Source: Amorphophallus konjac
Lineage: Eukaryota > Streptophyta > Magnoliopsida > Alismatales > Araceae
Assembly (NCBI GenBank): GCA_022559845.1
Contig: CM040124.1
Span: forward strand, 71,385,491-71,449,490
DNA length: 64,000 bases
Reading direction: 5' to 3'
Shown: positions 1 through 9,179 of the stretch, piece after piece
Position numbering within the stretch: position 1 is the first letter of the stretch
How the letters are laid out: each line of letters begins with the position of its first letter
The notes under the pieces: generated by a model
Databases searched by the model: none
What the model was told of the DNA's origin: nothing
Seen by the model: the letters and a program-made list of their open reading frames with translations, nothing else
Made by a program: the position numbers and the translations under genes

Positions 1-1
1 T

Positions 2-148
2 GGTAGATTTGGTCACGTGATGTCCAACTGCTGGTTCAGACAAAGCACACCTAAATATCATGTTCCATGGACCAAGAAAACATCCACAAGAAGTTGGACT
101 AACTCCTATGGACCCAAACTTGTTTGGGTACCAAAAACAATTGCATGA
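2..148 (+). pseudogene. gag C-terminal tail of E1 (nucleocapsid end)
   Basis: The frame starting at base 2 reads a zinc-knuckle remnant (GRFGHVMSNC) and then the WVPK motif that ends gag in SIRE elements, before a TGA at 146-148. The following pol frame is the same frame. In SIRE elements gag and pol are often read as one polyprotein or separated by one stop, so this TGA may be a natural gag terminator or a mutation. Only about 48 codons are visible because the window begins inside gag. Confidence 0.65.
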
Positions 149-3100
149 GAAGTTTTTTTCTTGCAGATATGTCTTGAAGCCAGGGGGAGCAAATGGTACT
201 TGGATAGCAGCTGTTCAAGGCATATGACAGGGGACAAGGAATTGTTCTCTACACTGCAAGATAAGGATGGAGGGTCAGTTGTCTTTGGAGGTCAAGATAA
301 AGGAAAAATCATTGGAATTGGCAACATTGGCAAGAATTCTGAAATCCTTATTGAAGATGTGCTTTTGGTGAAAGGTTTAAATCATAACTTGCTAAGCATT
401 AGCCAATTGTGCGATAAGGGTTTTAAAGTTATTTTTGATGAAACTCACTGCATTGTCTTAAACAAAAGTTCAAATGAGATCAAATTTCTTGGAAAAAGGA
501 ATAACAATGTCTACACTGTTGATATTGATAATGTTTCATGCGATAACTTCTGCTTGGTTGCGAACAATCATGAAAATGCATGGTTATGGCACCGAGGATT
601 AGGTCATGCTAGTTTTGGAGTAATCTCCAAGCTGTCTAGACATGACTTGGTGAATGGACTGCCAAAATTAAAATTTGAAAGTGATAGGATATGTGAAGCT
701 TGTACTAAAGGCAAGCAAACACGAACCTCTTTCAAAAATAAAAACATTGTTTCATCTGCTAGGCCTTTGGAACTGTTGCATCTTGATCTTTTTGGTCCCA
801 CTAGAACATCTAGCCTAGGAGGAAAATCCTACGGCTTTGTGATTGTTGATGACTTCTCCAGATTCACATGGGTGTTATTTTTAGCTAATAAAAGTGATGC
901 TCTGATGGAGTTTCAAGTGTTTTGCAGAAAAATTCAAAATGAAAAAGGTTACCTCATCACCACCATCCAGAGTGATCATGGTGGTGAATTTGAAAATCAT
1001 GATTTCAGCATCTTCTGTGAAGAGCAGGGATATACACACAATTTTTCATCACCAAGGACGCCCCAGCAAAATGGAGTAGTGGAAAGGAAGAACAGAACAT
1101 TAATAGACATGGCCCGGACCATGCTAAGTGAGAATTCCCTGCCTAAGTATTTTTGGGCTGAGGCGGTGAGTACAGCTTGCTACATCATCAACAGGGCAAT
1201 GGTAAGGCCCATTCTGATGAAAACTGCTTATGAGCTCTACAAGGGTAAGAAACCCAACATCTCTTATCTTAAACCTTTTGGATGCTCCTGCTATATTTTG
1301 AACAATGGTAAGTCCAACCTGGGTAAGTTTGATGAAAAGAGTGATAAAGGAATCTTCCTAGGTTATGCACTCAATTCTAGAGCTTACCGTCTATTTAATA
1401 AAAGGACTTTGGTTGTTGAAGAAAGTCCTCATGTCATCTTTGATGAATCCGAATCAAAACTGATAGACCAAACTTCTTCTACCTTAGATGCAGATGAAGA
1501 TCCTAAGAACTCAATAAGTGTCAAGGCTAAGGATGAATCGTTGGAAGCAACCTCAAGCAATAGTGAAAAAGATGAAGATCTTATACTCGAGACACTACAA
1601 GAACCACAAGTGCAGCATCCTGATCTACCCAGCTCCTTCACCCGTCTAAAGGATCATCCAGCTGTGAACATCATAGGCAATTTGGAGGATGGGGTAAGAA
1701 CTAGGTCCTCTCTAAGGCATGTTGAAGAGGAAGACTTGATAGCCTTGCTATCACAAGAAGAACCCAAGGACTTTCGTGAAGCTCTTCAAAATGAATCCTG
1801 GATTCAGGCTATGCATGAAGAACTGCACCAGTTTGAAAGAAACGAGGTGTGGACTCTCATGCCGCGTCCTAAGAACCATCCCACTATTGGAACTCGTTGG
1901 GTCTTCAGAAACAAGTTAAATGATGCGGGATTGGTGGTTAGGAATAAGGCCCGGCTTGTGGCCAAGGGGTATAGCCAGGAGATGGGCATTGATTTTGATG
2001 AGTCTTTTGCACCAGTTGCCAGACTTGAAGCTGTTCGAATCTTATTGTCCTATGCTTGTTCTTTGAACTTTAAGTTATTCCAAATGGATGTTAAATCTGC
2101 ATTTCTTAACGGCTATATCAAGGAGGATGTCTTTGTAGAACAGCCTCCAGGTTTTGAAGATTCCAAACATCCACAACATGTGTACAAACTCCAAAAGGCC
2201 CTATATGGACTAAAGGAAGCACCAAGGGCGTGGTATGAACGGCTTACCTCATTTTTGGTTGAAAATGGTTTCAAGAGAGGTAAGGTTGACCAAACACTTT
2301 TCACCAAGATATCAGGTAAAGACATTTTGGTGGTTCAAGTGTATGTAGATGACATCATCTTTGGGGCCACTAACAATGTCTTATGCAATGAATTTGCAAA
2401 AATCATGTAGGGAGAATTCGAGATGAGTTTAATGGGGGAGCTAACCTTCTTTCTTGGATTACAGGTGAAACAAACTTTAGAAGGAATCTTCATCAATCAA
2501 ACCAAATATACTATTGAACTGTTGAAGAAATATGGGATGGCGGAAGCAAAACCCATATCAACTCCCATGGCTATCACCACAAAGCTGGATAAAGATGAAA
2601 ATGGTAAAACAGTAGATCCTACACTGTTTCGAGGTATGATCGGATCGCTACTGTACCTTACAGCATGTCGCCCTGACATTCAATTCAGTGTATGTCTCTG
2701 TGCCCATTTTCAGTCATGCCCCAAGGAATCTCATTTATCAGCCATGAAACGCATTTTTAGATATCTCATTGGATCCTTAAATCTTGGCTTGTGGTTTCCT
2801 ATCGGTGGTTCCTTTGATTTAATTGCTTATACCGATGCGGATTATGCTGGGTGCATTGTAGATTGTAAAAGTACAAGTGGATACTGTCAGTTTCTTGGTG
2901 GTTGCCTAGTCTCATGGGCCTCTAAGAAACAACATTCAGTAGCTCTCTCAACGGCCGAGGCTGAATATGTAGCCGCCGGAAGTTGTGGAGCCCAAGTACT
3001 TTGGATCAAAAATCAACTGCTTGATTTAGATGTTGAAATGAAAACTGTTCCAATTCTGTGTGACAATACCAGTGCGATAAATTTGTCTAAAAACCATGTT

Positions 3101-3298
3101 CAGCACTCCAGGACCAAACATATAGATATTCGTCATCATTTTCTGAGGGATCATGTAGGAAAAGGGGTCTTTGAATTGAACTTCATTGACACACACAATC
3201 AGCTAGCTGACATTTTCACCAAACCTCTAAACCAGGATCAGTTTAATAAGATAAGAAGAGAACTTGGGATGTGCAAGGGTGAGAGCATACATGCATAG
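149..3298 (+). pseudogene. E1 pol: protease, integrase, reverse transcriptase, RNase H (one premature stop)
   Basis: This copia pol would copy element RNA to DNA and insert it. The first methionine of the open stretch is at 161. The protease region is [13 protein letters not shown] near residue 12, with DSS in place of the usual DSG. The GAG-pre-integrase zinc region has LWHRGLGH and CEACTKGK (about residues 142-185). Integrase core acidic residues sit in [15 protein letters not shown] and [11 protein letters not shown] (about 208-315). Reverse transcriptase runs from GTRWVF to the YVDD box (about residue 728). A TAG at 2408-2410 interrupts the frame. The same frame resumes at once and continues as the RT end and RNase H, with ADYAG, STAEAEY and CDNTSA acidic residues, to a stop at 3298. 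Length and order are normal for a SIRE pol apart from the stop. Confidence 0.92.
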
Positions 3299-3724
3299 GT
3301 TTGCATCTAAGGTATAGGGTTGCATTTGTAGAAAAATCATGTGCACCGAGGGTAGAAACCATGCATTTTGCCTCTTCTCTTTCTTATGTGTTGTTTCTCA
3401 CGTTGTTACTCACCTTGCATGCCTGTTTGTTACTACTTATATCCAACCCTTCTTGAATAATTCTTCTATGGCTTAATATTCCTTGCTCAAACATCTGTGG
3501 ACTCAGTGTGCTGGTACTAAAGGTACTTACTAGGGAAAATCAGAACCTCTTCTCAGTTATGCATCTTGCTCCTTTCACTTCCCTTATCCTGATTAGTGGC
3601 CCCTCTCAGGCAGTCCGTTGCCTATCCCCCAATAGAGAAAGAAAAAGAAAAAGAAAAAAAAGGAAAAAGGAAAAAGAAAGAAACAAAAAAAAGAGGAAAT
3701 ATCTAGTTTTTGGGATTTTGGTCC
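3299..3724 (+). other. pol-ORF3 spacer of E1
   Basis: There is no supported coding sequence. The stretch is pyrimidine-rich up to about 3610, then has a purine run of A and G (about 3633-3695). An open frame across 3508-3936 is low-complexity and crosses the promoter-like region, so it is not taken as a gene. Its position between pol and the palindrome-TATA block suggests it is the upstream part of an internal ORF3 promoter. Confidence 0.6.
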
Positions 3725-3808
3725 TGGCGGTCGACCGCCAGGCCCGCGCCGGTCGACCGCCGACGGCGGACGGGCCCGACTTAGGGGTCCACCGACCCTT
3801 CATATATG
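3725..3808 (+). promoter_or_regulatory. internal palindrome pair plus TATA upstream of ORF3 in E1
   Basis: TGGCGGTCGACCGCCA (3725-3740) is a perfect 16-bp palindrome, and CGGTCGACCG (3750-3759) is a perfect 10-bp one. Their GTCGAC cores start 22 bp apart (3730 and 3752). CATATATGG at 3801-3809 is TATA-like, followed by a CT-rich leader. The identical 16-bp palindrome occurs in the U3 of the same element's 3' LTR (6467-6482), where pairs are also 21-22 bp apart. I infer an internal promoter for ORF3 built like the LTR promoter. Confidence 0.55.
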
Positions 3809-4125
3809 GGTCTTTTTTCTTCCTTTCTCTCTCTCCTTCACTTCCACTCACTCTCTACCACCAAACCCTAACCCCAACACTCCTCATCTCCACCATCCAA
3901 GCCTCCACAACCCTTCTTCCTCCATCCGCACATTGATTCGGTCGTCCCGGCATCACTTCGGGACCTCTCCCATATTGTCGGGTGTGCATTCGTGGAGATC
4001 TCTCTCAACTTCTTCTCTGTGGAAAAGTTCCTCCAAGCCGTAGAAGTGTCCCTTGTGCTTCATCCACGTTCCCGGGGTTGAGATCGATTCCTCAAGAGTT
4101 TCCCGGTGGGTTTTTCAAGTTCGGA

Positions 4126-5577
4126 ATGCCACCAAGACGGAGTTCTCGGCGTTCTACCCAAGGTGAAGCTAGCCGTCAATGGCAAGCGGCCCCGGCTCCT
4201 CCATCTCAGCAAGCTCCTCCTCTGCCTCGAGCACCCTTACCTCCACGTCCTATTATCGACCCTCGCTTGGTTGACTTTGATGAGGTGAATGAGCTCTTCC
4301 CGAATTTGTGCGCTCTTTTTGAGGTTCAGGACGGTTGGATGGATTTTGTTACCCGGTACAATCGATATTATCCTCGGTTGGTGCAGCAGTTCTATGGCTT
4401 TTTAGCTGTGAGAAATGACCAGTTATACACCACGGTTGAGGGTGTGGAGCTTCATATCACTCCGGAGTTATTTCAGCAGGCCCTAGGAGTATCCGCCATG
4501 GGTGCAGATAGGGCATATGGTTTTGGTGAAGTTCCAGCAACATTTACTGCTATGACCAGTTGTGAGTATGTACACGGTGTGAGCAATTTGATCAAGCTAA
4601 ATGCCAATCATTTTCCTTCACTACAGCGAGTCCTGCACCACATGTTTACATCATTGATTTATCCCAAAGTGGGCGGTCGGGATGAGGTTACAGAGGTTCA
4701 GCGTTTTCTATTCTATCATGTTATGAACGGTATTCAAATCAATATGGGTCGGCTCATGACTGATCTGATTGGAACCTGTCGTACCTACCTCCGGCGGTCT
4801 CTTCCCTATGCTTCGCAGTTGACCGGAGTCTTTATTCATGCCGGGATTAATGTGGCAAATGAGCAGTTCATCTATGTTCGGCCGGATGATGTGTACAATA
4901 AGCATAAAATTTTCACAGATTTTGGCTACTACTTTGGTCCCGACGGCGAGCTTGTGCGGGACATTCCAGTTTATGGGGAAGATGAGCTCCGTGAGGAAGA
5001 TGATGCGCCAGCGCAGCAGCAAGGCGACGGGGATGTCCCCCCTCCAGTTCCCGCTGAGGAGCAGCCTCCTCCCTCGTCCCCGTTTCACCCGGATCTTGAG
5101 ATGCCTCCTCCACCCCAGTTTCACCATGGGGAATCTTCCACTCAGGGGGCCGGACAGCGCCCTTCGGTGGACTACGAGGCTCTTGACGGGCGGCTTACCG
5201 GCTTGGAGACTCGTGTGGATAACCTTGGGGATCGTCTCTCTACCCTTGGAGACAATATGGGCACTGCGTTTGACACCCTATCAGGGCGTTTGGACACCTT
5301 CTCTACTGCTTTTGAGACTCTCTCTACTCAGATGGCCACTCTCACCACCCACATGACTTCTCTCCGCGCAGATTTCGCTGAGTCTGGCCGATCCTTTACC
5401 CTCTTGCAGCTCTCCCTTATTGGCATGCGGCGCCAGGATGCGGCTCGTGATGTATCCATTGGTCATGTTCTTGATCTTCTTCACAGTCATGGCCACCAAC
5501 TTAGCGCCATTCGTCAGCACCTTGGCCTTCCACCTACACCTCCCGCCGATCAGCCCCCTCCTGCAGATGCTCCATGA
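4126..5577 (+). CDS. ORF3 of E1, SIRE env-like or plant transposon protein
   Basis: This intact frame of 483 residues lies between pol and the 3' LTR. An in-frame ATG exists at 3982, but 4126 (MPPRRSSRR) is preferred because the homologous ORF3 of E2 starts similarly (MAPKKRS). The N-terminus is basic and proline-rich. A globular part follows (about residues 60-260, with VQQFYGFLAVRND, LQRVLHHM and GRLMTDLIGTCR). A proline/acid-rich linker comes next, then heptad-like repeats around DNLGDRLSTLGDNM that suggest a coiled coil. SIRE third ORFs are called env-like, but I see no convincing membrane segment or signal peptide, so a fusion role is unsupported. It may be an extra structural or accessory protein. 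Its integrity while pol is broken is notable. Confidence 0.75.
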   Translation: MPPRRSSRRSTQGEASRQWQAAPAPPSQQAPPLPRAPLPPRPIIDPRLVDFDEVNELFPNLCALFEVQDGWMDFVTRYNRYYPRLVQQFYGFLAVRNDQLYTTVEGVELHITPELFQQALGVSAMGADRAYGFGEVPATFTAMTSCEYVHGVSNLIKLNANHFPSLQRVLHHMFTSLIYPKVGGRDEVTEVQRFLFYHVMNGIQINMGRLMTDLIGTCRTYLRRSLPYASQLTGVFIHAGINVANEQFIYVRPDDVYNKHKIFTDFGYYFGPDGELVRDIPVYGEDELREEDDAPAQQQGDGDVPPPVPAEEQPPPSSPFHPDLEMPPPPQFHHGESSTQGAGQRPSVDYEALDGRLTGLETRVDNLGDRLSTLGDNMGTAFDTLSGRLDTFSTAFETLSTQMATLTTHMTSLRADFAESGRSFTLLQLSLIGMRRQDAARDVSIGHVLDLLHSHGHQLSAIRQHLGLPPTPPADQPPPADAP

Positions 5578-6041
5578 GGCTTTGTTTTGCTTTCACCTCT
5601 AGCATGTTCTCTTTTGATCCAGTGCAGCTTGAGTCCCTCCTTCGTCTATCCCATCCCTTTTTGCTGTTGACAAAGGGGGAGAAGTAGTAGGGCAGGCTTA
5701 TTATTTACTTATGTATGTCGTTGTGTGGTTGGGTTGCTTTCTTGCATGTCATGTGAGGGCTGTCTGTAGTGTTAGTCTTTTGCTTAGACTTTGGTTTTAG
5801 AGTCGTGCATCCACTCGCACTAATGTATCTTGTAATGAAACTATGATGAATTGAAAGCACTGGTGTTTGAATTCATTTGTTGGCTTTGGTGTCTCATTTC
5901 ATATTCTTATTGCCTATCTAGTGATCTGTGCTACATCGTGTTGATTGGTTTGTTTTGGTGAATGACATTTCTAGCACAACGTTCAATCTGAATTTTTACA
6001 ACATAAACCTTGGTGTGTAAGCCTAGCGTTTTGTCATCATC
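5578..6041 (+). other. ORF3 3' region of E1 with a second PPT-like tract
   Basis: Noncoding. It holds a purine tract (AAAGGGGGAGA, 5672-5682) just after a TTGAC sequence, about 370 bp before the PPT that abuts the LTR. The same arrangement occurs in E2 (minus strand, 20978-20990). Multiple PPTs are a feature I associate with Sireviruses. Confidence 0.6.
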
Positions 6042-6055
6042 AAAAAGGGGGAGAT
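6042..6055 (+). other. polypurine tract of E1
   Basis: AAAAAGGGGGAGAT lies directly before the TGTTG that starts the LTR. It is the plus-strand DNA primer site. The identical 14-mer abuts the 3' LTR of E2 on the minus strand. Confidence 0.9.
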
Positions 6056-6328
6056 TGTTGTATATCTATCTCAGTGTTTTTGATGATAACAAAACCAAGG
6101 ACCTTTGGTGGCTCTCCTGTTTGGAATCCTTGACCCAAGTGTTTTTCACACGTTTTCAAGGCCGGATTTTTTCATGCTTTTGCTTAAGGTTTTAGCCTTC
6201 CGAATGGGCTTTCTCAGATCTCAAATGAACTTGACATTTCCCATAAACATGCATCCAATTCATGTCTCGATCTTGTGGATATGGTTCTCTGGGCTAAACT
6301 CTTATTTTTCAGGTTTTTTGATAGTCCG

Positions 6329-6498
6329 GTCGACCTCCAGCATGACCCCGGTCGACCTGAAATAACAGAATGCAATTCTCTACAGTCTGTCACAGTGGCG
6401 GTCGACCGCCCCTCAAATCCCGGTCGACCGGATTTCCCAGGGACCGGCCACTTGCAGGTTTCTCAGTGGCGGTCGACCGCCAGCCCCTGCAGGTCGAC
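6329..6498 (+). promoter_or_regulatory. GTCGAC palindrome cluster in E1 U3
   Basis: Six GTCGAC cores start at 6329, 6351, 6401, 6423, 6472 and 6493, forming three pairs spaced 22, 22 and 21 bp. Several are extended palindromes, such as GGCGGTCGACCGCC at 6397-6410 and TGGCGGTCGACCGCCA at 6467-6482. The last core is about 145 bp upstream of the TATA box. A 6-mer is expected about once per 4 kb, so this density is not chance. Confidence 0.85.
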
Positions 6499-6641
6499 CG
6501 CCAGCCCCGAGCTGCCAACAATTGTTGACTTTTTCACCTTTCGAGATAAGCCACTCTCATGGGAATTGTTTAATCCCTAAGCTACCAAACTCTCCAGATA
6601 TTGTGGATCTGGTCTGGGGGAGGCCTTGGACCATTCAAGAA

Positions 6642-6650
6642 CCTATATAA
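6642..6650 (+). promoter_or_regulatory. TATA box of the E1 LTR
   Basis: CTATATAAC is followed by the leader that carries the GT-rich tract and stem-loop. It marks the probable U3/R promoter. Confidence 0.7.
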
Positions 6651-7099
6651 CTTATACAAGAGGGTTTGGAAAACCCTAATGCTCAAGAAGATCAAAGGGA
6701 GGCTGCCAAGAGGAAGAGAAGGGATTTGGCACTGTAGACGTGAACAGTGCTCCGAGAGAAGTTCTTCATCCTTCTTCATCAAGTCAAGTGAAGATCAGCC
6801 CAAGGATTCAAGCTGCATCCAAAGCATCCAACCATCCATTAAGGGGGAGCAAATCAAGATTCTTCTATTGTGTTCTAAATTCTTTTTGCCTTCTTAAGCT
6901 TCATATGTGGATCTTGTAGTTGTGAAAATATTTCGGTGTGTGTGGATCTTCCTAGATCCGTGTGTGTGTGTTTGTGTGTCCTCCCGTGTAGCTGTGTGTG
7001 TATTAAGGTGTTCTTACATCTTCGCGGGAACTCCTCTTCCCAGTGTGTAAGTGTTGTGTGTGGTTGATCTTGTAACTTTTTACAAGATAGTGTGTGGAT

Positions 7100-7161
7100 C
7101 CTCACAGTCCGTGAGGGGTGGACGTAGGTTGCCTTTGTGGCATCCGAACCACCTAAAAATC
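7100..7161 (+). other. conserved leader stem-loop and box in the E1 LTR
   Basis: CCTCAC (7100-7105) and GTGAGG (7111-7116) can pair across a 5-nt loop. Next come GGTGGACGTAGG and, about 15 bp on, CCGAACCACCTAAAAA. The same stem and box, with different loop bases, occur in the E2 LTRs and in the solo LTR at 29076-29140. It lies downstream of the TATA box, so it should be in the RNA leader. Confidence 0.65.
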
Positions 7162-7425
7162 GTTGCCGCCGTGTGGTTTGTTCCTTTTCTTCTATCCCCA
7201 TTCTGTGCTAATTGCATGTGTGATTTCCAGTTCATTTTTATTCTCGTTTATCCTGAATAATCCATTTATCACCTTTTAGATCTTGCCTTGTTTTTTAGTC
7301 TCTGTTAACCTTGTCTCTCATATAACATTCTATCACATATTTTATACAAAAAGAAAATAATCTTCATTAATTTTTTAACACCCAATTCACCCCCCTCTTG
7401 GGTGCCATTTAAACTCGGGACTTCA

Positions 7426-9147
7426 CCTTGATCTTGGAATCTGATTCCAACTCCTAAACAATCTTCAGTTACCACTCAGAATCCTCTTACCTTGATCAGT
7501 TCTTCTCAAGCACCTTATCAAGGATCCCATGTTCCTTCAAAGAATTAGTCAGGGCAAGAGTGCCCTTTGGTTCTTCTTAAGCCTCCCCAGCCAAAACCAG
7601 TCTCTCCTCCTGCTCCTATCATCCTTGGAGAGGAATCAACTTCCCTTTCATACATCTTCGGAGCCCCAGCTCCTTTGCAATTAATCTACCCAAAACCATC
7701 GGAGTCGAATAACCCAAAAGAAGCCTCGGTGAACGTCAGTCTCCGCAATTGCATCATTCCCCCATCCCAAAGGCAATCTCAGCCCGAGGAAGGGGTCAAT
7801 TCCCAAGGTCCCCCTGCGGAGTATGACATTCTCCAACACCTGGACGGGACTCCAGCTAAAGTTTCCATTCTGGAACTCATCAAAAACTCTCCTTCACATC
7901 AATCCACCCTGCTTCAATTCCTCCAAAAGATCATGGTCAACGAGGATCTCCCGGCAAGTTGTGTGACCGATGCCATCATGGCCCTCACATGTGGACCGTC
8001 TATCTCATTTTCAGATAAGGACCTCGCTCTACCCGAGAGTAGATCACTCCCATTGTGCCTTACTGTCACCCTCAATGGAGTCAAGGTCGACTCCGCCCTC
8101 ATTGATACGGGAGCTTCAATCAATGTGTGTCCCATGAAGACCATTCACAAGATTGTTCTCCGAAAAGAGAACTTAGAAAAAGTGTGCACCATAATCTCGG
8201 CATACGATAATTCAAAGCGGTTCACAAAAGGTAAAGTGACCCTAAAGCTTGGCTTAGGTCTAGTGGTCATGTCATCAGATTTCTTTGTCCTCGATGTCGA
8301 CCCTGCATACAAGGCCATCTTAGGATGGCCATGTATTGAGCAAACTCTAGGGATCCCGTCAACAGCCCATCAATGCTTCAAATTTCTTTACAATGGTAGG
8401 GTGATCAAAATTAAGAGTATCCCACTGGTGGAAACTCTCAACACCTTCACTTCCGAATAGATCCCCTTCATGACCATTCCAGATAAGGGCAAGAAACCCA
8501 TTCTCTCCATAGAAGGTGTTGTAGGGCCCTCCGCCCTAAATCTACGTAATTTTCCTTCTCTTCCTCGGCCGATCACACATTCCAACATCCCATTCGGTAA
8601 AGGATGGGAGATCATGGCCAGGATGGGCTTTACCATGGGTAGAGAATTAGGTCAGCATGAGCAAGGTCCTATGCATCGGGTGAGACCTAAGGTTGCTAAA
8701 GGCCGCGCTGTTCTAGGTTACTCCGCGAAGGAGCCATCCAAGACCACTCAAACTAAGGGTCTAGTGTATGAACGCTTCGTCATAGGACAAATACAACCAG
8801 GAACTCGACCGGTGACGGGAGAAAATTTTGAAATTCCCCAAGAAAAGGAAGCCCATCCCAATTCTTCGCTCGAGGAAGATTTTAGGCTCTTTCCCCTATT
8901 TCATCTTGATAAACCCCCCGATGAGGCTTTCTCCTCGGGTGTCTTTCTCGCTCTAGACAGGCCTGCTCCTGTCAATTTCATTCCCTTCCTCTTTCATCCA
9001 ACATTTCCTCCGCTCCTCACTTATCCGGTCATGGGACAATCAACTCATGTGATCTGCAAATTCACTCATGGCCACCAAAAAAAAATGCCAATTCTCAAAC
9101 ATGGGCCTGCGAGCTCACTATTAAAGAAACGGCATCCTGGGAGCTAG
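7426..9147 (+). pseudogene. Tat-type gypsy element: gag-pol linker, protease and G-patch
   Basis: Frame 1 opens right at the E1 boundary and is coding-like from about 7432. It has stops near 7546 and at 8458-8460 (TAG), then continues in the same frame to 9145-9147. The aspartic protease carries the DTGAS active site in SALIDTGASINVCP (about 8096-8137) and the later ILGWPC flap region. A G-patch-like module follows (GWEIMARMGF with GRELGQHEQG, about 8605-8670), as in several plant Ty3/gypsy polyproteins. Gag proper is missing here and presumably lies left of E1, outside the window. The next coding stretch (9180) is in another frame, so there is also a frameshift near 9150-9180. Confidence 0.85.
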
Positions 9148-9179
9148 GATCCCTCGGCCAAGGGCCGACGCTTTACACC

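Larger units (their letters stand above)
1..7425 (+). mobile_element. Ty1/copia SIRE-type retrotransposon E1, left end outside window
   Basis: Parts in order are the gag nucleocapsid tail, protease, integrase, reverse transcriptase and RNase H, then a palindrome and TATA spacer, ORF3, a PPT and the 3' LTR. This order, with a third ORF between pol and the 3' LTR, is typical of SIRE/Maximus copia elements. The 5' LTR and most of gag lie left of the window, so no target duplication can be checked. The right end abuts a gypsy coding region at 7426, so E1 is nested in that element. It is not autonomous as it stands because pol has an in-frame stop. Confidence 0.9.
6056..7425 (+). repeat. 3' LTR of E1
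   Basis: The LTR runs from TGTTGTATATC after the PPT to GGGACTTCA at 7425, about 1370 bp. It contains a six-site GTCGAC cluster (6329-6498), a TATA box (CTATATAAC, 6642-6650), a GT-rich stretch (about 6930-7110), a leader stem-loop (7100-7116) and the terminal ACCCAATTCACCCCCCTCTTGGG block seen in SIRE LTRs. The right terminus is inferred from the change to gypsy coding sequence. The 5' LTR copy is outside the window. Confidence 0.85.

Noticed and set aside
3508..3936. Open frame upstream of ORF3
   Set aside because: It crosses an A/G run, the palindromes and the TATA-like site. Lysine-rich low complexity and no homologue recognised.
4126..5577. ORF3 as a true viral envelope protein
   Set aside because: No signal peptide, membrane segment or fusion-like stretch is visible. 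Env-like is kept only as a family label.
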